NCBI GenBank assembly: GCA_900553515.1
Contig: USDN01000008.1
Span: 1 to 64,000, forward strand
Length of the DNA stretch: 64,000 bases
Origin: an uncultured Blautia sp.
GTDB taxonomy: Bacteria; Bacillota; Clostridia; Lachnospirales; Lachnospiraceae
Direction: 5' to 3'
Of the stretch, positions 32,211 to 41,606 are shown piece after piece; within the stretch, counting starts at the first letter, position 1, and every line of letters starts with the position of its first letter. Position numbers and translations under genes: made by a program. The notes under the pieces were generated by a model. It was not told where the DNA came from. It made no database searches and saw nothing but the letters and a program-made list of their open reading frames with translations.

Positions 32211-33457
32211 ATAAGCAGATCGGACAGCAGGTTTTTTTGATAATATCTTGCAAAGCCGGTCTGCTGGCCGTTAAAACTGTAGGTGATCTCCAGAAGGGGA
32301 AGGCCTGCAGGATTTTTTTTGAATTTACGGCTTTTCTTTATTGTATTGATATCTGTACCGTTTGGAAGGGTGACAGAAGGCATTTGGATACGGTAAAACA
32401 AAACAAGATCCTTGTAATCTTTCAGTATATATTTTTCAGAAGGAAGACAGGATATGGAGATCTCTGCCGGTTCTGTTTTTACTGCAGATCTGGTAAAATT
32501 GTTAAAACCATAATCCAGAAGAGCTGCTGTATCGGAATAAGCTCCATTTACAGATTTCATTACAACAGAAACAAGATACAGATTGCCTCTCCGTGCATAG
32601 GTTACCAGTGTATTTCCGGCAGCATCTGTATAGCCGGTTTTTCCGCCAAGTACACCTTCGTAGGCACGGGTATTGCCTTTCATCATTTTGTGATGATTAA
32701 GAAGGTATCGGGTTTCTGCAAATTTGTTTGTAGGCGGGATCTCATAATAGGCAGTGGTAGCATATTTGCGGAAAGTTGGGTTAAACCATGCGGCACGGGC
32801 GATTTTTGCCATATCGCTGGCAGTTGTATAATGAAGCTCATCGGGAAGACCGTTTGGATTGTTAAAATGGGTTCCTGTACAGCCGAGAAGTCGTGCCTTC
32901 AGGTTCATCAGTTCTACAAATTTTTTTACGGAGCCGGAGGTTTCTTCAGCAAGGGCAAGCGTCATTTCGTTGGCGGACTGGAGCATTACAGCCATCATGG
33001 CCTGCTCTATGGTCAGCTCCTCTCCGGTGTCGGCGTAGATGCTGGAGCTGTCGCTGATGGTGATGCCATGGGCAGCAGATTCAGACATCACCAGTTTGCC
33101 TTTCATATCCAGATGTTCCGCGGCAAGAAGCGCAGTCATGATTTTTGTGATGCTGGCAGGGTACTGAACCTTGTCAGCATTTTTGGAATACAGGACAGTT
33201 CCGGTGATCATGTCCACAAGAATGGCAGATTCTCCTTCAATCTTAGGTCCCTGCGGCCATCCAGGGATATTATCAGTAGAAGGCGCCTGGTTATAAAATT
33301 CTGTATGAGGATCAGGCGTAGGAGTGGCAGTTACGATAGGAGCTCCTGTCTCGTCATATCCTGTGGCGAAGACGGAGGATGCCGGCGCAAAAGCCATTGC
33401 TGCACATAAAATACCACATACGGATTTTTTCAGGCATTTTATAATTTTATTTTTCAT
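32207..33457 (-). CDS. D-alanyl-D-alanine carboxypeptidase (DacA/DacF-like)
   Basis: 416-residue penicillin-binding protein trimming the terminal D-Ala of peptidoglycan stem peptides outside the cell. Signal peptide 1-32 (ILCAAMAFAPASSVFATG). Active-site motifs: Ser102-x-x-Lys105 in PASITK, Ser161-Ala-Asn163 in QSANEM, and KTG in GGKTGYTDAAG (about 265). C-terminal PBP5_C-like beta domain. The start at 33457 begins the signal peptide and follows AAAGG; a longer frame extending to 33607 is not supported. A Thr/Pro linker follows the signal. Confidence 0.9.
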   Translation of the reverse strand: MKNKIIKCLKKSVCGILCAAMAFAPASSVFATGYDETGAPIVTATPTPDPHTEFYNQAPSTDNIPGWPQGPKIEGESAILVDMITGTVLYSKNADKVQYPASITKIMTALLAAEHLDMKGKLVMSESAAHGITISDSSSIYADTGEELTIEQAMMAVMLQSANEMTLALAEETSGSVKKFVELMNLKARLLGCTGTHFNNPNGLPDELHYTTASDMAKIARAAWFNPTFRKYATTAYYEIPPTNKFAETRYLLNHHKMMKGNTRAYEGVLGGKTGYTDAAGNTLVTYARRGNLYLVSVVMKSVNGAYSDTAALLDYGFNNFTRSAVKTEPAEISISCLPSEKYILKDYKDLVLFYRIQMPSVTLPNGTDINTIKKSRKFKKNPAGLPLLEITYSFNGQQTGFARYYQKNLLSDLLI

Positions 33458-33642
33458 GAAAACAACCTTTCTTATTTTTGTAAATATAACTGCTGATAAA
33501 TCATTATAGCATATTTGTTTTTTATATTGTAGCCATATATTGGAAAAGTAAACAGTAACTAAACATCTGCTGCAGGAGCAGGAAATGCAGCAGAGAGATT
33601 TAAGCATATCAAAATGCAGCTATGAACAGGTAAAAAAAGAAG

Positions 33643-33671
33643 TTTAAAAATTCCCTGAAAAAAGTTATAAT
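33643..33671 (+). promoter_or_regulatory. Promoter of the sugar-sensing operon
   Basis: -35 TTTAAA (33643-33648), 17-bp spacer, -10 TATAAT (33666-33671), followed by GGAGG before the start at 33724. Confidence 0.65.
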
Positions 33672-33723
33672 TTATGATAATTATGAAAAAACAGCAAAAT
33701 CAAAAGAATGGAGGGAGTCCTTA

Positions 33724-34755
33724 ATGCGGAAACCAGAGAATAAAGAAACAGGATTGCTCCTGCTGGGTATTTTTATAGTAGGATTTTTTCTTTTTTTTAC
33801 AAATAATTTTTATAAAAGTGTATGGAAAAAAAGCGGTCTGGAGGAGGCTGAGGAGATCCGCAATTATGATATGCAGTATGAAATGATTGTAGGAAGCGGA
33901 AAAAGCGAATTCTGGCAGACGGTTTATGACAGTGCGCTGGAGGAGGCTGAGAAACATGACGCCTATGTGGAATTTCACGCCAGCGATATGAAAACAGGCT
34001 ATGATGAAACAGACTATATGGAAATCAGTATTGCGGCAGGAGTGGATGGGATCATTCTGGAATATAACGGAGAAGAAACGCTGAAAAAAGAGATCGATAA
34101 GGCTGAGGATGCAGGGATTCCTGTGATTACGATCATGAGCGATGCTCCGGACAGCAAACGCCAGAGCTTTGTGGGGGTGAATGATTATCAGATGGGACAG
34201 GCCTACGGAGAACAGATCGCGCAGTTTCTGGATGAAAATACAAAAAGTATCCTGCTTCTTCTGGACAGTGAAAAAGGAGATCTGGAAAAAAATCAGCTTT
34301 ACAGCCAGATAAGCAATGCGGTGATGAAAAAAAACAGTACAGGAGAGATAGAGGTGAAGGCAGAGACGCTTACTCCGGAAAGCAAATTTGACATTGAAGA
34401 GGCAATACGAATGATTTTCCAGGCTCCGGAAGGACCTCCGCAGATCCTGGTATGTATGGATGAAATAACGACAGAATGTGCGTATCAGGCAATGATTGAT
34501 TTCAACATGGTAGGAGAGGTAAAGATTATCGGATATTATATTTCTGAAACCATTCGAGGTGCAGTAAAGAAAGGCCTGATACCGGTAACCTGTACATTGG
34601 ATGCAGAAGGGATGGGACAGGACTGTGTGGATGCTCTGTGGGAACTGAAGCAGGAAGGAAGAGTAAATTCTTATTATAATGCAGAACTTAAATTCCTGGG
34701 AAAAGAGGACATTGATAAAGCAGATCCCTCAAAAGCAGTGAAAGAAAGGGAATGA
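33724..34755 (+). CDS. Membrane-anchored sugar-binding sensor protein (XylFII-like)
   Basis: 343 residues. One N-terminal membrane helix (10-29, LLLLGIFIVGFFLFFTNNF) without a lipobox, then a periplasmic-binding-protein type 1 domain (50-335; MKTGYDETDYMEISIAAGVDGIILEYN, GIPVITIMSDAPDSKRQSFVGVNDYQMGQAYG). It is encoded 1 base before the YesM-type kinase. In Clostridium beijerinckii an anchored protein of this kind (XylFII) binds D-xylose and activates the LytS/YesM partner; the same role is inferred. The sugar is unknown. Confidence 0.82.
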   Translation: MRKPENKETGLLLLGIFIVGFFLFFTNNFYKSVWKKSGLEEAEEIRNYDMQYEMIVGSGKSEFWQTVYDSALEEAEKHDAYVEFHASDMKTGYDETDYMEISIAAGVDGIILEYNGEETLKKEIDKAEDAGIPVITIMSDAPDSKRQSFVGVNDYQMGQAYGEQIAQFLDENTKSILLLLDSEKGDLEKNQLYSQISNAVMKKNSTGEIEVKAETLTPESKFDIEEAIRMIFQAPEGPPQILVCMDEITTECAYQAMIDFNMVGEVKIIGYYISETIRGAVKKGLIPVTCTLDAEGMGQDCVDALWELKQEGRVNSYYNAELKFLGKEDIDKADPSKAVKERE

Positions 34756-34756
34756 T

Positions 34757-36244
34757 ATGAATAAAACAAGATGGAAGGATATTCCCCTTGCAAGGAAGGT
34801 CATTCTGGCAGTGGGAAGCATTATGACCATGATGCTGGCGATCAATGTGATCCTGTATGGTCAGGTAAATAAAACTATCAAAAGGATGGATACGGTTTAT
34901 TCCAGCAATGTAAACCTGACAGAGCTTTCTGATTCGCTGAAGACAGTCCAGGAGGATCTTTATGCTTATCTCAGCGTGAAATCGTCGGATTCTCTTGAAA
35001 ATTATTATCGGAGTGAACAGAACTATTTAACCCTTCTTGATAAACTCAGTGATCAGATATCCTCCAACCCTTCTAAGCTTCTGGAGCGAAATATCAAAAG
35101 TATGTCGGAAACCTACGTCCGGCTTACGGGAGATGCGGTTACTGCAAAGAGAAGCCGTAATGTAGAAAAGTATAAGGAGCTGTATGACCGGTCGCAGCAG
35201 CTTTATGGATATATCAATTCTTACATAAATGAGCTGAACAATCAGCAGTTCCGCAATAATTCTTCCAGCTATCAGACGCTTCGTGAGATGCTGGAATATC
35301 TGGAAATATCAAGCCTTGTTTTAATGAGTATAATGATGGGGCTTGGAGCGATGATGCTATTTGGAATAACCAAGGGAATGATCGAGCCTCTGACTAATCT
35401 GGCAGAAACCGCAAATCTGGTAGGACAGGGGAATTTTAACGTAAAAATGCCCAGGACGGATGCACTGGATGAAGTGGGAATCGTAACAAGGGCTTTTAAT
35501 ACAATGGTGGAAAGCCTGGAAGAGTATATTATCCGGACGAAAGAAAGTATGGAAAAGGAACAGCAGATGATGGAAAAAGAGCTTCTTATGAAAAATCATC
35601 TCAAAGAGGCTCAGCTGAAGTATCTGCAGTCCCAGATCAATCCTCATTTTCTTTTTAATTCCCTGAATGCAGGGGCACAGCTTGCCATGATGGAAGATGC
35701 GGAAAAGACCTGTATTTTTGTGGAAAAGATGGCGGATTTTTTTCGATATAATGTAAAAAAAGGTCTGGAGGACGCCAGTCTGGAAGAAGAGCTTACGGCG
35801 GTAGATAACTACATTTACATTCTTAACGTAAGGTTTGCCGGGGATATTCATTTTACAAAGGTGGTGGATGCAAGACTTATGGATTGCCGGGTTCCAAGCA
35901 TGATTCTGCAGCCCATTGTAGAGAATGCAGTAAATCATGGAATCCGGAACATTGACTGGGAAGGAAAAATATTACTGGAAATTACCGGAACAGAGGACAT
36001 GATCCATATACGGATAAAAGACAATGGAAAGGGTATGAGCCGGGAACGGATCTGTGAAGTTTTAAGCGGAAATTCGGGCGAAGGCGAGGAACAGTCAGAT
36101 TCAACAGGAGTAGGGATGAATAATGTGATCAGCCGTCTGGAGCTTTATTACAATCAGAAAAACCTGGTGGATATCAGCAGCCAGGGGAAAAATATGGGAA
36201 CAGAGGTTACATTAAGACTCCCGCGAACAGGAGGAAAGAAATAA
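34757..36244 (+). CDS. YesM/LytS-type sensor histidine kinase
   Basis: 495 residues. Helices at 15-35 and 195-220 flank an extracellular helical region; HAMP (about 215-270); His_kinase domain with phospho-acceptor His in NPHFLFNSLNAG (about 300); HATPase with VENAVNHGI, DNGKGMS and GVGMNNVISRL. It is co-transcribed with the sugar-binding protein before it and the AraC-type regulator after it. It probably reads the sugar-bound state of the anchored binding protein. Confidence 0.9.
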   Translation: MNKTRWKDIPLARKVILAVGSIMTMMLAINVILYGQVNKTIKRMDTVYSSNVNLTELSDSLKTVQEDLYAYLSVKSSDSLENYYRSEQNYLTLLDKLSDQISSNPSKLLERNIKSMSETYVRLTGDAVTAKRSRNVEKYKELYDRSQQLYGYINSYINELNNQQFRNNSSSYQTLREMLEYLEISSLVLMSIMMGLGAMMLFGITKGMIEPLTNLAETANLVGQGNFNVKMPRTDALDEVGIVTRAFNTMVESLEEYIIRTKESMEKEQQMMEKELLMKNHLKEAQLKYLQSQINPHFLFNSLNAGAQLAMMEDAEKTCIFVEKMADFFRYNVKKGLEDASLEEELTAVDNYIYILNVRFAGDIHFTKVVDARLMDCRVPSMILQPIVENAVNHGIRNIDWEGKILLEITGTEDMIHIRIKDNGKGMSRERICEVLSGNSGEGEEQSDSTGVGMNNVISRLELYYNQKNLVDISSQGKNMGTEVTLRLPRTGGKK

Positions 36245-37645
36245 ATGTACAGAATTATGCTGGCAGATGATGAGGGAATCATGCTTGAAGCGCTGAAAAA
36301 TATCATTACCTCCAATTTTGGGGATGAGTGTGAAATAGCAGCTGCAAAAACAGGAAGGGCAGTGGTTGAACTGGCAGAGAGTTTTCGTCCGGATATTGCC
36401 TTTATGGATATTCAGATGCCCGGACTGAATGGAATCCAGGCAATGAAGGAGATTCAGAAGTATAATAAAAACATGATTTTTATTGTAATCTCAGCTTATG
36501 ATAAATTCAGCTATGCCAGAGAAGCCATTAACCTGGGAGTTCTGGAATATCTCACAAAACCGGTAAATAAGCGGGTGGTTATAGATGTATGCATGAAGGC
36601 AATGAAAAAGGTGGATGAGGACAGGCAGAAACGCAGCGATGATCTGGAAATCCGGGAAAAGCTGGAAACAGTGATCCCCATTCTGGAAAGCGGATATTTA
36701 TATAATATTCTTTTGATGGACAGCTTCCACAATTATAATGATAATTACCGGCAGCTTTTGGGAATAAAAGAAAAATATGGTTTTATGATCGTTGTGGAAT
36801 TAGGAGACAGTCAGGAAAACGGTCAGCTGACCAATGCAGTAGGTGCAGGTGTCCGTGCGGAGAAATATTATCCGGATATCAGAGAAATTGCCAGAGAGTT
36901 TTTTCACTGTCTGGTTGGGCCGGTTATGGGAAATCGGGTAGTACTTCTGGTTCCTTTCGAAAAGCCTTCCATTGATTATGACGGGCGAGTTCATATTCTG
37001 ACTAAGACAAGAAATATGATCTATAAGCTGGAAACCAGAATAGACAGCCGGTTTCGTGCGGGAATAGGGAGGATTCGGGAAGAAGAGAACTTAAGAGAAT
37101 CTTATTCGGAGGCTGTACAGGCGCTCAGAGAAGGCAAAAGCCATGTGGTACATATCAATGATATTCCGGCAGAGGCAGAAAATAAGGAAACATGTCCGGA
37201 AGAGATTAAAAAAAGATATATCAGAGAAATTGAAAATCTGAAAACCAGGGATGATGTCAGAAGGTGGTTCCGAGAACAGGAAAGAGAATTCAGCAGAAGC
37301 ACCGGAGCGGACAGAGAAAAACAGTCGGAATCTGTTATGGAAAAGGCAAAAGATTATATCCGGCAAAATTTTCAGAAGGATCTGACTCTCGACGAGGTTT
37401 CCAAGAGTGTGGATATCAGTCCCTATTATTTCAGCAAACTTTTTAAACAGGAAACAGGGGAGAATTTTATTGAATACCTGACTAAGGTAAGGATGAAAAA
37501 TGCAGAGAAGCTTCTTCTGGACCCTTCTTATTCGATCAAAGAAATCTGTGTGATGTGCGGATACGGAGATCCGAATTACTTCAGCAGGATTTTTAAGAAG
37601 TACGAAGGTGTAACACCAAGTGAATACAGGGAAAGGCTGGGATAA
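36245..37645 (+). CDS. YesN-type response regulator (receiver + AraC DNA-binding domain)
   Basis: 466 residues. Receiver domain 1-120 with Asp in PDIAFMDIQMPGLNG (about 55) and YLTKPVNK. A middle region (130-340) of unknown type. C-terminal AraC/XylS double HTH (about 365-465: KDLTLDEVSKSVDISPYYFSKLFKQETGENFIEYL...). The start directly follows the kinase stop. Its likely targets are the sugar ABC transporter genes at 38894-42779. Confidence 0.9.
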   Translation: MYRIMLADDEGIMLEALKNIITSNFGDECEIAAAKTGRAVVELAESFRPDIAFMDIQMPGLNGIQAMKEIQKYNKNMIFIVISAYDKFSYAREAINLGVLEYLTKPVNKRVVIDVCMKAMKKVDEDRQKRSDDLEIREKLETVIPILESGYLYNILLMDSFHNYNDNYRQLLGIKEKYGFMIVVELGDSQENGQLTNAVGAGVRAEKYYPDIREIAREFFHCLVGPVMGNRVVLLVPFEKPSIDYDGRVHILTKTRNMIYKLETRIDSRFRAGIGRIREEENLRESYSEAVQALREGKSHVVHINDIPAEAENKETCPEEIKKRYIREIENLKTRDDVRRWFREQEREFSRSTGADREKQSESVMEKAKDYIRQNFQKDLTLDEVSKSVDISPYYFSKLFKQETGENFIEYLTKVRMKNAEKLLLDPSYSIKEICVMCGYGDPNYFSRIFKKYEGVTPSEYRERLG

Positions 37646-37650
37646 CATAT

Positions 37651-38706
37651 ATGAAAAAAACAGCAGAAATTTGTCTTGTTCTGTTTCTGACTTTATCATT
37701 TCTGGGAAGCTGTGGGACAAAAATGCAGGAAACGAGGACACATACAGAAACAAAAAATTCTCAGGAAGAAGAAAAAAGTGTCAGTATTGGGGTAAGCTTT
37801 GATTCTTTTGTGATTGAGAGATGGCTCAGGGACAGGGATGCATTTGTTTCAGCGGCAGATAAGCTGGGGGCAGAGGTTAATGTGCAGAATGCAAACGGAG
37901 ATCTTCAGGAACAGATTGAACAGATTCGTTATCTGATTAAAAAACAGGTGGATGTGCTTGTTGTGGTAGCAGCAGACTGTCAGGCTCTTTCTAAAGTGAT
38001 GCTGGAGGCAAAGGATGCAGGGATTTCCACAATTTCCTATGATCGTCTGGTTCAGAATGCAGATTCAGATCTCTATATATCCTTTGATAATGAAAAAGTA
38101 GGAGAATATATGGCGGAGGCTCTTATGAAAGAAATACCTGAGGGCGGAGAGATTTTTATGCTTCAGGGACCGGAAGAGGACAATAATGTAAAGCTTGTAC
38201 GGGACGGATTTGAACGTGTGATAAAGGGCAGCGGACTGGAAGTGGTGTATCAGGCGCACTGTCCGGGCTGGCTGGCGGAACAGGCAGCGGAGGATCTGAA
38301 TGAGGGCCTTAAGCAATTTCCTGACGTAAAAGGAATCATGTGTGGAAATGATGATATTGCAAGTCAGGTAGTCAATACTCTGGCAGAAACAAGAAGAGCG
38401 GGAAGTCTCGCTGTAGTGGGACAGGATGGGGATATTGCCGCCTGTCAGCGGATCGTAGAGGGAACCCAGACTATGACTGCTTATAAATCTGTGGAAAGTC
38501 TGGCAGAAAAAGCAGCTGCAATGGCAGTAAAGCTTGCGAAAGGGGAGAATCTGGGGTTGGACGGAAAAACTATGAATGACGGTTCCTATGACGTTCCCTG
38601 TTATTTTATGGAGCCGGAATATGTTTCCAGAGAAAATATGGATCAGGTGATCATAGAAGGCGGTGTTCACAGCAGGGATGATGTATATCTGAATGTACAG
38701 AAGTGA
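37651..38706 (+). CDS. Sugar ABC transporter substrate-binding lipoprotein (XylF-like)
   Basis: 351 residues. Lipoprotein signal with lipobox LGSC (Cys20), Ser/Glu-rich spacer, then a type 1 sugar-binding domain (45-340) similar to D-xylose-binding proteins: VSIGVSFDSFVIERWLRDRD, ISYDRLVQNADSDLYISFDNEKVGEYMAEAL and MCGNDDIASQVV. It lies five bases after yesN, so it belongs to the sensing operon. It may feed the transporter or buffer ligand for the sensor. A terminator follows. Confidence 0.85.
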   Translation: MKKTAEICLVLFLTLSFLGSCGTKMQETRTHTETKNSQEEEKSVSIGVSFDSFVIERWLRDRDAFVSAADKLGAEVNVQNANGDLQEQIEQIRYLIKKQVDVLVVVAADCQALSKVMLEAKDAGISTISYDRLVQNADSDLYISFDNEKVGEYMAEALMKEIPEGGEIFMLQGPEEDNNVKLVRDGFERVIKGSGLEVVYQAHCPGWLAEQAAEDLNEGLKQFPDVKGIMCGNDDIASQVVNTLAETRRAGSLAVVGQDGDIAACQRIVEGTQTMTAYKSVESLAEKAAAMAVKLAKGENLGLDGKTMNDGSYDVPCYFMEPEYVSRENMDQVIIEGGVHSRDDVYLNVQK

Positions 38707-38749
38707 TTTCCTAAAAACGAAAAACATGTCAATAGCATATTTTTGCAAC

Positions 38750-38780
38750 AAAAATGTCTTGTATTATGCAGGGCATTTTT
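38750..38780 (+). terminator. Terminator of the sensing operon
   Basis: AAAAATGTCTTG pairs with CAGGGCATTTTT (with G-U pairs), followed by CTTTTTTT. Confidence 0.75.
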
Positions 38781-38826
38781 CTTTTTTTAAAAAATCTCCA
38801 GAATCATAACAACTAATTCCAGATAC

Positions 38827-38840
38827 TTTCGTGCTATAGT
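38827..38840 (+). promoter_or_regulatory. Extended -10 promoter of the sugar transporter
   Basis: TGCTATAGT (38832-38840) with no good -35 at the normal distance, suggesting a promoter that needs an activator such as the YesN-type regulator. Confidence 0.5.
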
Positions 38841-38893
38841 AACAATATCAAAAGGAACGAAAAACCTAAAAAAAGAAAACGGAGGAATTCATT

Positions 38894-39967
38894 ATGAGAA
38901 GAAAAGTTCTTGCAGGTCTTCTGACAGTTGCTATGGCAGCCGGATTTGTAGCAGTACCGGCATTACAGACAGAGGTTAAGGCAGACGATAAAAAGCTGGT
39001 CGGTGTGGCGATGCCTACAAAGGATCTCCAGAGATGGAATCAGGACGGCGAAAATATGAAAAAATCTCTGGAAGAAGCAGGATTTGAAGTAGACCTTCAG
39101 TATGCATCCAATGACGTTGCTACTCAGGTATCTCAGGTTGAAAACATGATTTCCAATGAGTGCGATATTCTTGTTATTGCCTCTATTGACGGAAGCTCTC
39201 TGGGAGAGCCTTTAAAACAGGCAAAAGAAGCGGGAATTCCTGTTATCGCATATGACCGTCTTTTAATGGAATCAGATGCAGTTTCTTATTATGCGACCTT
39301 TGACAACTATATGGTAGGGCAGAAACAGGGCGAATATATTGAAGAGGCGCTGAATCTGAAAGAGGAAAAAGGACCGTTCAATATCGAACTTGTAGCAGGC
39401 GCGCCGGACGACAATAATGCAAAATTTTTCTTTGGCGGAGCTATGGACGTACTTCAGCCATATATTGACGAGGGTGTCCTTGTAGTAAAATCCGGTCAGA
39501 CGGAATTTGAAAAATGTGCAACACAGGCATGGGATTCTGCCAAGGCTCAGGACAGAATGGATACCATTATTGCAGGAAATTATTCTGACGGAACAAATCT
39601 TGACGCAGTTCTCTGCTCTAACGATTCCACATCCCTTGGCGTACAGAACTCTCTGGCTGCTTCCTATACAGGAGAATATCCGGTTATCACCGGCCAGGAC
39701 TGTGATATGGCAAATGTAAAGAACCTTGCAGCAGGAAAACAGGCTATGGATATCTTTAAAGATACACGTACACTGGCAGCACAGGTTGTAAAAATGGTTG
39801 AATCCGTATTAAACGGTGAAGAGGCAGAGGTAAACGATACAGAAAGCTACGACAACGGTACAGGAGTTATTCCTACTTATCTGTGCGAGCCTACTGTTGT
39901 AACAGCTGACAACTATGAAGAAATTCTGATCGATTCCGGATATTATACAGAGGATCAGATTAAATAA
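38894..39967 (+). CDS. Multiple-monosaccharide-binding protein (ChvE-like)
   Basis: 357 residues. Signal peptide of about 30 residues ending ...TEVKA|DD, then a type 1 sugar-binding domain: KLVGVAMPTKDLQRWNQDGENMKKSLEEAGF, AYDRLLMESDAVSYYATFDNYMVGQKQGEYIEEAL, VLCSNDSTSLG and VITGQDCDMANVK, as in ChvE. Unusually for a Gram-positive transporter, no lipobox Cys is present in or after the signal, so how it stays at the membrane is unclear. The next genes encode the matching ATPase and permease. Confidence 0.87.
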   Translation: MRRKVLAGLLTVAMAAGFVAVPALQTEVKADDKKLVGVAMPTKDLQRWNQDGENMKKSLEEAGFEVDLQYASNDVATQVSQVENMISNECDILVIASIDGSSLGEPLKQAKEAGIPVIAYDRLLMESDAVSYYATFDNYMVGQKQGEYIEEALNLKEEKGPFNIELVAGAPDDNNAKFFFGGAMDVLQPYIDEGVLVVKSGQTEFEKCATQAWDSAKAQDRMDTIIAGNYSDGTNLDAVLCSNDSTSLGVQNSLAASYTGEYPVITGQDCDMANVKNLAAGKQAMDIFKDTRTLAAQVVKMVESVLNGEEAEVNDTESYDNGTGVIPTYLCEPTVVTADNYEEILIDSGYYTEDQIK

Positions 39968-40014
39968 AAGAAAACAGAAAAATTTTGAAGGGGCGCTGTC
40001 ATTTCCCTCTCCGG

Positions 40015-40040
40015 CGGGGAGGGGCTTCCGCCCCCTTCTT
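40015..40040 (+). promoter_or_regulatory. GC-rich hairpin between binding-protein and ATPase genes
   Basis: AGGGG (40020-40024) pairs with CCCC after a CTTCCG loop, in a leader otherwise AT-rich. Such intercistronic structures usually protect the binding-protein mRNA or reduce read-through so that binding protein exceeds membrane subunits. Confidence 0.5.
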
Positions 40041-40064
40041 ATTTGAAATTAGGGAGGGATATCA

Positions 40065-41603
40065 TTGGCTAAGATACTTCTGGAAATGAAAAATATTACC
40101 AAGACTTTCCCGGGTGTAAAGGCACTGGACAATGTAAACCTGAAGGTGGAAGAGGGAGAAATCCATGCATTGGTAGGAGAAAATGGTGCCGGAAAATCCA
40201 CGTTGATGAACGTGCTCAGCGGAATCTATCCATACGGTTCTTATGAGGGCGATATTATTTACAATGGAGAGATCTGCAGATTTGCAAAAATTAAGGATAG
40301 TGAAGAAAAGGGGATCGTTATCATACATCAGGAACTTGCGCTGATCCCCTATATGACAATCGGGGAAAATATGTATCTCGGAAACGAGAAAGGAACTGCC
40401 GCCGCAATTAACTGGAATGAAACATACGGAGAGGCAGATGAGTATTTGAAAACAGTGGGACTGGAAGAATCTTCCCGTACTTTGATCAAAGATATAGGAG
40501 TGGGTAAACAGCAGCTTGTGGAAATTGCAAAGGCGCTTGCAAAGCACGCAAAGCTTCTGATCCTGGACGAGCCGACGGCATCTCTTAACGAAGACGATTC
40601 AAAGGCGCTTCTGGAGCTTCTGATGAAATTTAAAAAAGAAGGAATGACTTCTATCATTATTTCTCATAAGCTGAATGAAATTTCGTATGTGGCAGACAAG
40701 ATCACGGTGATACGTGACGGCTCTACCATAGAGACTCTGGATAAAAAAACAGATGACATTTCTGAAAGCCGTATCATACAGGGAATGGTAGGACGTGAGC
40801 TTACAGACCGCTTTCCAAAACGGCCGCATGTAAAGATCGGCCCGGTATCCATGGAGGTAAAAAACTGGACGGTGTATCATCCTCTTTATTCAGAGCGGAA
40901 GGTAGTAGACGACGTTTCCTTTAAGGTACATAAGGGTGAGGTTGTAGGAATTTCCGGTCTGATGGGAGCGGGACGTACAGAACTCGCCATGAGTATATTT
41001 GGCAAAAGCTATGGTACCGGTATCAAAGGACAGGTGCTGATCAACGGGAAAGCAGTAAAAATGAATACTGTGGAGGAGGCTATCAAAAATGGCCTTGCCT
41101 ATGTGACAGAAGACAGAAAAGGTAATGGTCTGATCTTAAGTAATTCAATCAAAACAAACACCACTCTGGCTAACCTTGGAAACGTCAGCAGCCATGGCGT
41201 ACTTGATGCAGACAAAGAGTATGCAGTAGCAGACGAATACAGGGAAAAACTGAAAACAAAATGTCCTACTGTTGAGCAGAATGTAGGAAACCTTAGTGGC
41301 GGTAATCAGCAGAAGGTACTTCTGGCAAAATGGATGTTTACAGAACCGGATATCCTGATTCTTGATGAACCTACAAGGGGTATTGACGTAGGTGCAAAAT
41401 ATGAGATCTACTGCATCATTAATGATCTGGTTGCAGCAGGAAAATCTGTGATTATGATTTCCTCGGAACTTCCGGAGGTTCTTGGCATGTCTGATCGGAT
41501 TTACATTATGAACGAAGGAAAAATGGTAGGCGAGGTCAGCGGACAGGAAGCGACCCAGGAAATGATCATGTCACGTATTCTGAAATCAAGCAAAGGAGAA
41601 TAA
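40065..41603 (+). CDS. Sugar ABC transporter ATP-binding protein (GguA/MmsA type)
   Basis: 512 residues with two ABC domains, as in ribose/galactose importers. Domain 1 has Walker A GENGAGKST (36-44), signature VGKQQLVEIAKAL and Walker B LLILDEPTASL. Domain 2 has a degenerate P-loop GLMGAGRTEL, signature LSGGNQQKV and Walker B ILILDEPTRGIDVGAK. The start is a TTG at 40065, 6 bases after AGGGAGGG. It powers uptake with the permease at 41607. Confidence 0.92.
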   Translation: MAKILLEMKNITKTFPGVKALDNVNLKVEEGEIHALVGENGAGKSTLMNVLSGIYPYGSYEGDIIYNGEICRFAKIKDSEEKGIVIIHQELALIPYMTIGENMYLGNEKGTAAAINWNETYGEADEYLKTVGLEESSRTLIKDIGVGKQQLVEIAKALAKHAKLLILDEPTASLNEDDSKALLELLMKFKKEGMTSIIISHKLNEISYVADKITVIRDGSTIETLDKKTDDISESRIIQGMVGRELTDRFPKRPHVKIGPVSMEVKNWTVYHPLYSERKVVDDVSFKVHKGEVVGISGLMGAGRTELAMSIFGKSYGTGIKGQVLINGKAVKMNTVEEAIKNGLAYVTEDRKGNGLILSNSIKTNTTLANLGNVSSHGVLDADKEYAVADEYREKLKTKCPTVEQNVGNLSGGNQQKVLLAKWMFTEPDILILDEPTRGIDVGAKYEIYCIINDLVAAGKSVIMISSELPEVLGMSDRIYIMNEGKMVGEVSGQEATQEMIMSRILKSSKGE

Positions 41604-41606
41604 GCC

